Shown here: piece by piece, positions 57,370 to 64,000 of the stretch
Layout of the letters: each line of letters opens with the position of its first letter
Position numbering within the stretch: the stretch's first letter is position 1
NCBI RefSeq assembly: GCF_001646665.1
Contig: NZ_LWBU01000347.1
Span: 74,530-138,529, forward strand
From: Streptomyces noursei
GTDB taxonomy: Bacteria; Actinomycetota; Actinomycetes; Streptomycetales; Streptomycetaceae
Length of the DNA: 64,000 nucleotides
Direction of reading: 5' to 3'
Program-made: the position numbers and the translations under genes
Notes under the pieces: model-generated
What the model saw: the letters and a program-made list of their open reading frames with translations, nothing else
Databases searched by the model: none
Told to the model about the DNA's origin: nothing

Positions 57370-59409
57370 TCACACGCCGAGCTGGAGGCCCGCCGCGGCC
57401 TCCTCGACCATGCCGAGTCCCAGTCTGTTGACCCGTACGGCGAAGGGCTCGCCCGCGACGCGGAGCCCGGCCAGCCGGACGGCGCCCAGCGGGGCACCGC
57501 GCATCGGGTGCAGCGCCACCATGTGCGCCGGCACGTCGGGGCGGACCCCCGCCACGGTGGTGAGGAGGTGGACGCCGACCGCCGAGGCGACGGCGGCGGG
57601 ACGGCACGCGGCGGGGTGCGGCACCGGTTCGCTGTCGGTGGTCCGCTGGTCGCCCCCGTACATCTCGGGCAGCCGGTAGGCGAACGCCTCGGCGGCGTCG
57701 AGCAGGCCGCGCAGCAGGGACGCCGCCTCCTTCTCGTAGCCGGCGGCGGCGAGCCCGGAGACGGCGACGGCCGTCTCGTGGACCCGGACCGCTCCCGAGC
57801 GGTGCCCGAAGGGGTTGTGGGCCGGCTCCCTGGCGGCCAGGCCGCGCAGACCCCAGCCGGTGTCGAGGGCGGGGCTGCCGAGCAGCCGGGCCAGCTGCTC
57901 GGTCTGCACCTTGTCGAGCAGGCCCTCGGCGAACCCGCCGCCGCCCAGGAGACCGGTGTCCAGGAGGTGCGCCGCGCCGCCTCCCAGGTACGGCAGCGGC
58001 AGGCCCGCGGAGGTGCGGGCGGCGACGGGACGGCCGCCGGTGCGGTCGTCGATCCAGAACCGGTCCTGGAAGACCTCGCGCAGGGTGCGGGCCCACTCGC
58101 GCCAGTCGTCCGCCCCGGGGCGGCCGCAGGCCTCCAGGAGGTCGGCGCCGAGGAGGGCGGCGCGGTGGGCGTGGGCCTGGGTCTCGGCCCGCAGGAGCCC
58201 CGCCGGGCCGGGCTCCCGCAGCAGGCCGTTCGGGTCGGCGGTGCCGCGCAGCCAGTGGAGGCACCGCTCGGCGGCCGGGAGCAGCTCGACGAGGTCCTGC
58301 TCCGGCAGGCCCCAGCGGAAGGCCTCGGCCAGGACGGCGGGGAAGGCGAGGGTCGCCTCCGTGCCGGTGCAGCTGGGCGGCAGGTGGGGGCCGGTGTCGC
58401 GCAGCGGTCCGGGGATGCGGCCGGCGCCCGGGCCCGGGCCGGGCAGCTGTGTGCGGGCGAGGGTGCGCAGGGTGCCGGCGGCGAGCCGGGTGCCGAGCGG
58501 GAGGGCCATGCGGGCGGCCCACAGCGCTTCCGCGGGTGCGGGGCCGCAGCGCCACGGGACGCCCGCCGCCGGGTGGAGGTCGGAGGGGTGCGCCGGGTCG
58601 CGGACCAGGAGGGCGCGCAGGTCGTCGAGGCCCGTCCGCAGGAGTCTGTCGACGCGCGGGTCGTCCCCCTCGGCACGGGCCTCGGTGAGGGCACGTCCGC
58701 GCGTCCGGCCGCCGGGCCGTGCGGTGCCCTGGGAGCGGACCCGGACGTGGATGGCGATGGTGCGGGCGGTGCCGGGGCGCAGCTCCAGCTCCCAGCGCAG
58801 GAGCCCCGCGGAGGCCACGGTGTCCTTGGGCGGGGGGTCGGCGGTGACGATCGCGTGGCCGCCGTCGGGAGCCGTCCAGCGCAGCCCCGAGTCGTGGACC
58901 GTGGCGCGCAGCTCGGGGGTGGGCCTGCCGGAGGCGACGGTGCCGAGGTCCGCGAGGTCGCTGCCCAGGCAGACCTCGACGGGCAGCCGGAGGGTGCGCC
59001 CCAGCGAACTGCGGAAGGTGATCCGTTCGGCGCCGTCCGCGTCCCGGAGCCGTTCGACGGTGACACCCGGGTCCGGGCCCGGGTCGGCGGACGTGCGCAC
59101 CACCGCGAGGAACCGGGCCCGCTCGGCGGAGAGGAGCCGGCCCTGCACGGTGAGCGGGTCCCGTCCGGCCACGCGCAGGTGGCAGCGGGAAAGGACCCGG
59201 CGGCCCTCGTGGTAGACGCCTTCGAGGCCCTGGCCGCCGAGCTGGCCGTGCCGCGGGGAGACGGCGAACGACGGCAGGGCGACGCAGACGAGCGCGTCGT
59301 GCACGGGCGGCAGCCCGGGCGGGCCGGCCGTGACCGGTGGGGCGGGCCCGGCGGCCGGCGGCCGGTGGAACGGCGGGACGGTGGGCCGGGACGGGTCGGT
59401 GAGGTCCAT
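57370..59409 (-). CDS. glycogen debranching-type enzyme (amylo-alpha-1,6-glucosidase family)
   Basis: 679 residues. The N-terminal GDE_N-like beta domain (about 35-230) has HDALVCVALPSFAVSPRHGQ and FEGVYHEGRR-like GLEGVYHEGRRVLSRC. The C-terminal (alpha/alpha)6 part (about 290-650) includes WRCGPAPAEALWAARMALPL, DTGWGLRGLA and VRVHETAVAVSGLAAAGYEKEA, as in GH15/amylo-glucosidase-like proteins. The true substrate is unknown. ATG at 59409 has no good ribosome site. It lies 119 nt upstream of the NUDIX gene on the same strand, so co-transcription is possible. Confidence 0.82.
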   Translation of the reverse strand: MDLTDPSRPTVPPFHRPPAAGPAPPVTAGPPGLPPVHDALVCVALPSFAVSPRHGQLGGQGLEGVYHEGRRVLSRCHLRVAGRDPLTVQGRLLSAERARFLAVVRTSADPGPDPGVTVERLRDADGAERITFRSSLGRTLRLPVEVCLGSDLADLGTVASGRPTPELRATVHDSGLRWTAPDGGHAIVTADPPPKDTVASAGLLRWELELRPGTARTIAIHVRVRSQGTARPGGRTRGRALTEARAEGDDPRVDRLLRTGLDDLRALLVRDPAHPSDLHPAAGVPWRCGPAPAEALWAARMALPLGTRLAAGTLRTLARTQLPGPGPGAGRIPGPLRDTGPHLPPSCTGTEATLAFPAVLAEAFRWGLPEQDLVELLPAAERCLHWLRGTADPNGLLREPGPAGLLRAETQAHAHRAALLGADLLEACGRPGADDWREWARTLREVFQDRFWIDDRTGGRPVAARTSAGLPLPYLGGGAAHLLDTGLLGGGGFAEGLLDKVQTEQLARLLGSPALDTGWGLRGLAAREPAHNPFGHRSGAVRVHETAVAVSGLAAAGYEKEAASLLRGLLDAAEAFAYRLPEMYGGDQRTTDSEPVPHPAACRPAAVASAVGVHLLTTVAGVRPDVPAHMVALHPMRGAPLGAVRLAGLRVAGEPFAVRVNRLGLGMVEEAAAGLQLGV

Positions 59410-59524
59410 GGGTGGTGTGCTGAGCCTTCTGTGCGCTCCGGACAGCCGCTGGAGGTACGACGGCACGGGTCGGGCGACTCCGCCACCAAGGGGAACGGCG
59501 CCACGGGCGTCATGGTCACGCTCG

Positions 59525-60907
59525 TCATCGTCCGGTCCTGCTCCCCCGTCCCCCGCCGCGGCGGACCGCGGCGGTGCGGGCCCCGGCCCCGTCCCGCCGG
59601 GCCGTCCCGGGCGCGGCGACCGGGGTGCCGCTCCCGGTGCCCGGCGGGGCGGACCGGCGCTTCCCGCGCCGGGCGGCCGGGCGCCCGCCGGGAAGAGCCC
59701 GCCCGCCGGGCACGCTCCGCCCCCGCAGCCTCGCCCGGGCCCCCGACGCGGCCCGTGCCTCCGCGGCCGCCCGCGCGTCCCTCTCGTCCCGCAGGCACCG
59801 CCGGAGGGACTCGGGGTCGAGGCCCTCGTTGCACGCCTGGTGCAGGAGCCTGGCGAAGACGTACTCCGGGTCGACCTCCAGGGCGCGGCCCAGCGCCACC
59901 CGGGCACCGGGCTCGTCACCGCTCGACCAGGAGACCCAGCCGGCGAGGGTCAGCGGCGCGGCGGAGTGCTCGACGTAGGCGCCCACGCAGCGGCGGGCCA
60001 GTGCGCGCCAGAGCCGCAGGGCCGGGGCGGCGTCGGGCCCCTCCATCCACTCCGCCGCCCGGTCCCGGGTCTCCCGGTCCTGCAGCCCGAGGATGACGGC
60101 GGCCGCCTCGTCGTCGCCGATCAGGGCGTCGTCCTGGGTGTCGGCCGCCGCCGGGTCCATGATCCGCGGGCCGTCCGCGAGGCGGCGCACCAGCTGCTCC
60201 GCCAGCCGGATCGTCTCCGTGCGCACCGTGTCCCGCCCCTCCGCGTCGAGAATCCTGGGCACCAGGGCGGCGGCGCCGCCGTCGAGCGCCCGCAGCTGCC
60301 CGGCCGACCGGGACGTCTCGTACGGCCAGGGCAGCAGCCGCGCCTCCATGTCGCGCAGCGAACCGCGCACCTGGATGCCCGCGTACGCCGCCGCGGCCGC
60401 CATCACCGACGTACCGGGGAGGGCCAGGGGGTTGCCCTCGGGCGGGCAGCAGCGGGTGTCGGGGCAGCAGTAGGACCAGAAGCGGCCGTCGGAGATGCAC
60501 AGCGCCTCGTACACCGGCACGTCGAGGGTGCCGCAGGCCGTCCGCAGCCGCTGGGCGAGGGGACGCAGCCGCTCCATGACGTGGCGGCCGGTCTCGCCCT
60601 CGGCCGGGTCCTGGCACACGAAGACGACGATGCCGTCGGGCCGCGCCCCGCGCCGCTCGCAGCCCTCGACGAGGCATTCGGCCAGCTGCTCGGCGACGGG
60701 TGGCCATTCCCTCGGCGAGCGCGGGATGCCGAGCCTGAGCCGGCCGCCGAAGCGGCCCCGGTCGCCGTGGAGCGCGACCATCACGATCGAATCGGTGGGG
60801 TGATAACCCATCATGTACGGCAGCGCGTCCGCCAGTTCGGCGGGACCGCGCAGGGTGATCTGCTGCTGGTCGCCGGTGGGCCCGGTGGTGTCGTGGTGCT
60901 TGTTCAT
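59525..60907 (-). CDS. DUF4192 family protein
   Basis: 460 residues. The DUF4192 domain (about 15-350) begins QITLRGPAELADALPYMMGYHPTDSIVMVALHG and contains the Cys-rich CCPDTRCCPPEGNPL, a possible metal site. A helical repeat-like part follows (VGAYVEHSAAPLTLAGWVSW, then ARVALGRALEVDPEYVFARLL), then a strongly basic, Arg-rich tail of about 90 residues that may bind nucleic acid. The function is unknown. ATG at 60907. It is divergent from recQ with 201 nt between starts. Confidence 0.85.
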   Translation of the reverse strand: MNKHHDTTGPTGDQQQITLRGPAELADALPYMMGYHPTDSIVMVALHGDRGRFGGRLRLGIPRSPREWPPVAEQLAECLVEGCERRGARPDGIVVFVCQDPAEGETGRHVMERLRPLAQRLRTACGTLDVPVYEALCISDGRFWSYCCPDTRCCPPEGNPLALPGTSVMAAAAAYAGIQVRGSLRDMEARLLPWPYETSRSAGQLRALDGGAAALVPRILDAEGRDTVRTETIRLAEQLVRRLADGPRIMDPAAADTQDDALIGDDEAAAVILGLQDRETRDRAAEWMEGPDAAPALRLWRALARRCVGAYVEHSAAPLTLAGWVSWSSGDEPGARVALGRALEVDPEYVFARLLHQACNEGLDPESLRRCLRDERDARAAAEARAASGARARLRGRSVPGGRALPGGRPAARRGKRRSAPPGTGSGTPVAAPGTARRDGAGARTAAVRRGGGRGSRTGR

Positions 60908-61108
60908 GGCCACGACGGTCCCGCGAACGCCGTCGGCCGTCGACCCCTGTGGAAAACCGCCGCGCGGCGCCGGGCGGCTTCGTCCACAGGGCCCGCCGGC
61001 CGCTCGCGGGCGGCGCCGCCGGCTGGTATACGCGCGCGGCGCGGCCCGGCGGACCGCCGCCCGGCCGCTGGTTCGCCGGTTGTCGTACCCGTGCTGTTGC
61101 ATGGGGGC

Positions 61109-63289
61109 ATGGAGCACACGAGCAACGCAGGATCCAGCACCCTCCGCGCAGCCGCCGACGCCGTGCTCGCCCGCCTCGTCGGGGACGACAGCGGCACGGC
61201 GAGACTGCGGGAGGACCAGTGGCGCGCGATCGAGGCGCTGGTCGCCGAGAAGCGGCGCGCCCTGGTCGTGCAGCGCACCGGCTGGGGCAAGTCGGCCGTG
61301 TACTTCGTCGCGACCTCGCTGCTGCGCGAGCGGGGCAGCGGCCCGACCGTGATCGTCTCACCGCTGCTGGCGCTCATGCGCAACCAGGTGGAGGCGGCGG
61401 CGCGCGCCGGGATCCGCGCCCGGACGATCAACTCGTCGAACACGGAGGAGTGGGAGACCGTCCAGCAGGAGGTGACCGACGGCACGGTGGACGTGCTGCT
61501 CGTCAGTCCCGAACGGCTCAACAACCCCGACTTCCGGGACCAGGTCCTGCCGAGGCTCGCCGCGGCGACCGGCCTGCTGGTGGTCGACGAGGCGCACTGC
61601 ATCTCCGACTGGGGCCACGACTTCCGGCCGGACTACCGGCGGCTGCGGACCATGCTCGCCGAGCTGCCGCCCGGGGTCCCGGTCCTCGCCACCACCGCCA
61701 CGGCCAACGCCCGGGTGACGGCGGACGTCGCCGAGCAGCTGGGCACGGGCGCCGGCACGGACGCGCTGGTGCTGCGCGGCCCGCTGGACCGGGAGAGCCT
61801 GAGCCTCGGGGTGCTGCGGCTGCCGGACGCGGCACACCGGCTGGCGTGGCTGGCCGACCACCTTGGCGAGCTGCCCGGCTCCGGGATCATCTACACGCTG
61901 ACCGTCGCCGCCGCCGAGGAGGTGACCGCCCACCTGCGCCAGTGCGGCCACACCGTGGCGTCCTACACCGGCCGCACCGAGAACGCGGACCGCCAGCAGG
62001 CCGAGGAGGACCTGCTCGCCAACCGGGTCAAGGCGCTGGTGGCCACTTCGGCGCTCGGCATGGGCTTCGACAAGCCGGACCTCGGCTTCGTCGTGCACCT
62101 GGGGTCGCCCTCCTCCCCCATCGCCTACTACCAGCAGGTGGGACGCGCGGGGCGGGGCGTGGAGCACGCCGAGGTGCTGCTGCTGCCGGGCAAGGAGGAC
62201 GAGGCGATCTGGCAGTACTTCGCCTCGGTGGCCTTCCCGCCCGAGGAGCAGGTGCGCCGGACCCTCGACGTACTGGGGCACTCCGACCGGCCGCTGTCGC
62301 TGCCCGCCCTGGAGCCGCTGGTGGAGCTGCGCCGCACCCGCCTGGAGACGATGCTCAAGGTCCTGGACGTGGACGGGGCGGTGCGCCGGGTGAAGGGCGG
62401 CTGGACGGCGACCGGGCAGCCCTGGTCGTACGACTCCGAGCGGTACGCCTGGGTGGCGCGGCAGCGGGAGGCCGAGCAGCAGGCGATGCGTGACTACGCG
62501 TCGGCGACCACCTGCCGGATGGAGTTCCTGCGGCGGCAGCTGGACGACGAGGAAGCGGCGCCGTGCGGGCGGTGCGACAACTGCGCGGGGCCCCGCTTCG
62601 ACGTGAAGGTGTCGGCCGCCGCGCTGGACGCCGCCCGCGGTGAGCTGGGCCGCCCGGGCGTGGACGTCGAGCCGCGCAAGATGTGGCCGACGGGGCTGCC
62701 GGCGGCGGGCGTCGACCTCAAGGGCCGTATCCCGGCCGGTGAGCTGTCCTTCCCGGGCCGGGCGCTCGGACGGCTCTCCGACATCGGCTGGGGCAACCGG
62801 CTGCGGCCGATGCTGGCGCCCGGGGCACCGGACGGCCCCGTGCCGGACGACGTGGTGGACGCCGTGGTGCGGGTGCTGGCGGACTGGGCCAGGGGGCCGG
62901 GTGGTTGGGCGTCCGGGGCTCCGGACGCGCCGCCGCGGCCGGCGGGGGTCGTCACGGTCGCCTCGCACGGCAGGCCGCAGCTGGTGGGTTCACTCGGGCG
63001 CCGGATCGCCGAGGTGGGCCGGATGCCGCTGCTCGGTTCGGTCGAGTACGTGCCGGAGGCCGCCGACGCGCGGATCTCGCGGACCAACAGCGCGCAGCGG
63101 GTGCTGGGATTGCACCGGGCGCTGACAGTGCCGCCCGAGCTCGCCGGGGAGTTGGCCTCGGCCGGCGGTCCGGTGCTCCTGGTGGACGACCTCTCGGACA
63201 GCGGCTGGACGCTCGCGGTCGCCGCGCGCCTGCTGCGCAGGGCCGGCGCGGAGGGGGTGTTTCCGCTGGTCCTCGCCGTCCAAGGGTGA
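61109..63289 (+). CDS. RecQ-family DNA helicase with C-terminal phosphoribosyltransferase-like domain
   Basis: 726 residues. Helicase motifs: RTGWGKSAVYF (I), SPLLALMRNQ, VVDEAHCISDWGHDFRPDY (II plus aromatic loop), ATTATAN (III) and QQVGRAGRG (VI). The RecQ zinc site is CRMEFLRRQLDDEEAAPCGRCDNC. The last 170 residues are not the usual WH/HRDC end. They include VVTVASHGRPQLVGSLGRRI and finish with VLLVDDLSDSGWTLAVAARL, a PRPP-loop-like motif of phosphoribosyltransferases. It unwinds DNA 3' to 5' by family; the extra domain's role is unknown. ATG at 61109 follows GGGGG. Confidence 0.9.
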   Translation: MEHTSNAGSSTLRAAADAVLARLVGDDSGTARLREDQWRAIEALVAEKRRALVVQRTGWGKSAVYFVATSLLRERGSGPTVIVSPLLALMRNQVEAAARAGIRARTINSSNTEEWETVQQEVTDGTVDVLLVSPERLNNPDFRDQVLPRLAAATGLLVVDEAHCISDWGHDFRPDYRRLRTMLAELPPGVPVLATTATANARVTADVAEQLGTGAGTDALVLRGPLDRESLSLGVLRLPDAAHRLAWLADHLGELPGSGIIYTLTVAAAEEVTAHLRQCGHTVASYTGRTENADRQQAEEDLLANRVKALVATSALGMGFDKPDLGFVVHLGSPSSPIAYYQQVGRAGRGVEHAEVLLLPGKEDEAIWQYFASVAFPPEEQVRRTLDVLGHSDRPLSLPALEPLVELRRTRLETMLKVLDVDGAVRRVKGGWTATGQPWSYDSERYAWVARQREAEQQAMRDYASATTCRMEFLRRQLDDEEAAPCGRCDNCAGPRFDVKVSAAALDAARGELGRPGVDVEPRKMWPTGLPAAGVDLKGRIPAGELSFPGRALGRLSDIGWGNRLRPMLAPGAPDGPVPDDVVDAVVRVLADWARGPGGWASGAPDAPPRPAGVVTVASHGRPQLVGSLGRRIAEVGRMPLLGSVEYVPEAADARISRTNSAQRVLGLHRALTVPPELAGELASAGGPVLLVDDLSDSGWTLAVAARLLRRAGAEGVFPLVLAVQG

Positions 63290-63506
63290 CGGGACGCGTC
63301 ATCCCCGGATGGATGGGGAAGGATATGAGTGTCATACCGGCCCATTCCAGACAGCGGCCCCAATTGCTCGTTGCCGCTTGCCCGTTCCGCCAGCAAGAAT
63401 TGGAATCCGCTTCCCGCACGGCCCGTTCGCGGTCCAGAAGGGCTGTGCCGGTGCGTCCCTCACTCGACCCTGCCCGCTCTGTGGGCGCGTATGCGAAGGG
63501 AGGACC

Positions 63507-64000
63507 GTGACCTTCGGATTCGCTCCGTCCGCAGCCACCTCGATCAGCACGCCCGCCGACTCCGCCAGCCGCCTCGCCAGGATGCTCGAACCCGCCGAGT
63601 GGGCAGCGGCCGGCATCCCGCTGCTGCGCAACCCGCGCGAGGTCGTCAGCGGCCTGCACACCCGCCACCGTCCGACGCCCGCCACCGCTGTCGTCGCCGT
63701 CCTCGACCACGAGGAACGGCTGGCCGCCAGCGCCTCCTTCACGCGCCGGGCCGTGCCCGCGGACGGCTGGGAGTTCCGCAACGCCCTGCTGGCGCACTTG
63801 CGCCGGGTCATCCCGCACGACCTGCGGCGCCGCACTCCGGTGCGTACCGCCGTCCTGCTCTACTGCCGTGACGGGGACGAGCGGTGGACGGAGGAGGACG
63901 GCGCGTGGATGTGGGGGCTGCGGGACGCCTGCACCCTGCACGGGCTGCGCTGCGGCGCGTACATCACCCTCACCCGTGGGGGCTGGCAGGTGCTGGGCGA
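63507..64000 (+). CDS. conserved Streptomyces hypothetical protein (3' end cut by window edge)
   Basis: At least 164 residues, starting VTFGFAPSAATSISTPADSA. A conserved core reads RLARMLEPAEWAAAGIPLL, then LRRVIPHDLRRRTPVRTAVLLY and WMWGLRDACTLHGLRCGAYI. No characterised family comes to mind; the alternating strands suggest an alpha/beta domain. GTG at 63507 has GGGAGGACC directly upstream, a strong ribosome site. The 217 nt between it and the recQ stop hold its promoter; no other gene there. Confidence 0.8.
   Translation, partial: MTFGFAPSAATSISTPADSASRLARMLEPAEWAAAGIPLLRNPREVVSGLHTRHRPTPATAVVAVLDHEERLAASASFTRRAVPADGWEFRNALLAHLRRVIPHDLRRRTPVRTAVLLYCRDGDERWTEEDGAWMWGLRDACTLHGLRCGAYITLTRGGWQVLG

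Noticed and set aside
1..64000. tRNA or rRNA genes, insertion sequences, prophage and CRISPR arrays
   Set aside because: By eye I saw no cloverleaf with a CCA end, no transposase or integrase reading frame and no regularly spaced repeats; tools could still find weak cases.

Overview
The window is chromosomal core DNA from a Streptomyces-type actinomycete. It is very GC-rich, genes use G or C at most third codon positions, GTG and TTG starts are frequent, and short 1-4 nt start/stop overlaps couple many gene pairs. The gene order (cutRS, hemH, sepH, ptsH, a gyrA-like and a gyrB-like topoisomerase gene, hrdB, whiH) is the order I remember from the hrdB-whiH part of the Streptomyces coelicolor chromosome. 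I saw no tRNA, rRNA, insertion sequence, prophage or CRISPR array. 53 coding genes are called, including two cut by the window edges, plus one broken ABC-transporter gene.

Region 1 (1-9.5 kb) centres on potassium. A KimA/YdaO-type APC permease lies divergent from two overlapping TrkA-type (RCK) genes, and the KdpD/KdpE two-component pair follows without any kdpFABC pump genes. Between them sit a DUF3159 membrane protein and a small OB-fold protein. Region 2 (9.6-16.9 kb) holds the broken ABC ATPase, the DUF3710-dut-thioesterase operon, small conserved actinobacterial genes and the cutR-cutS two-component system. Region 3 (17-28.6 kb) holds inositol monophosphatase, coproporphyrin ferrochelatase, an MFS permease overlapping a flavin lactone oxidase gene, the cell-division gene sepH, a sulfurtransferase, thymidine kinase and a DUF5998-phosphodiesterase pair.

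Region 4 (28.8-37.3 kb) carries a GNAT/acyl-CoA-synthetase protein acyltransferase, ptsH with a DasR-type operator, a GntR regulator, a secreted M23 peptidase whose leader matches the c-di-AMP (ydaO) riboswitch, and a pair of M16 peptidase genes. Region 5 (37.5-50.3 kb) has topoisomerase IV subunit genes parC and parE about 8 kb apart; between them are a DUF1266 protein, a CobW GTPase, a CitA/CitB-type two-component system preceded by paired direct repeats, and an acetate-permease-like SSS transporter with its DUF485 partner.

Region 6 (50-64 kb) holds a small zinc-ribbon protein, a secreted trypsin-like protease, the principal sigma factor gene hrdB, the sporulation regulator gene whiH with a good sigma-WhiG-type promoter, an ATPase-permease fusion, a NUDIX/winged-helix (NrtR-like) protein, a glycogen-debranching-type enzyme, a DUF4192 protein, and a RecQ helicase fused to a phosphoribosyltransferase-like domain. 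The best candidates for something new are the KimA-TrkA-TrkA potassium module in a neighbourhood rich in c-di-AMP-linked genes, the RecQ-phosphoribosyltransferase fusion, the short repeats in front of the CitA-like kinase and between M16 and parC, and the internally deleted ABC ATPase.
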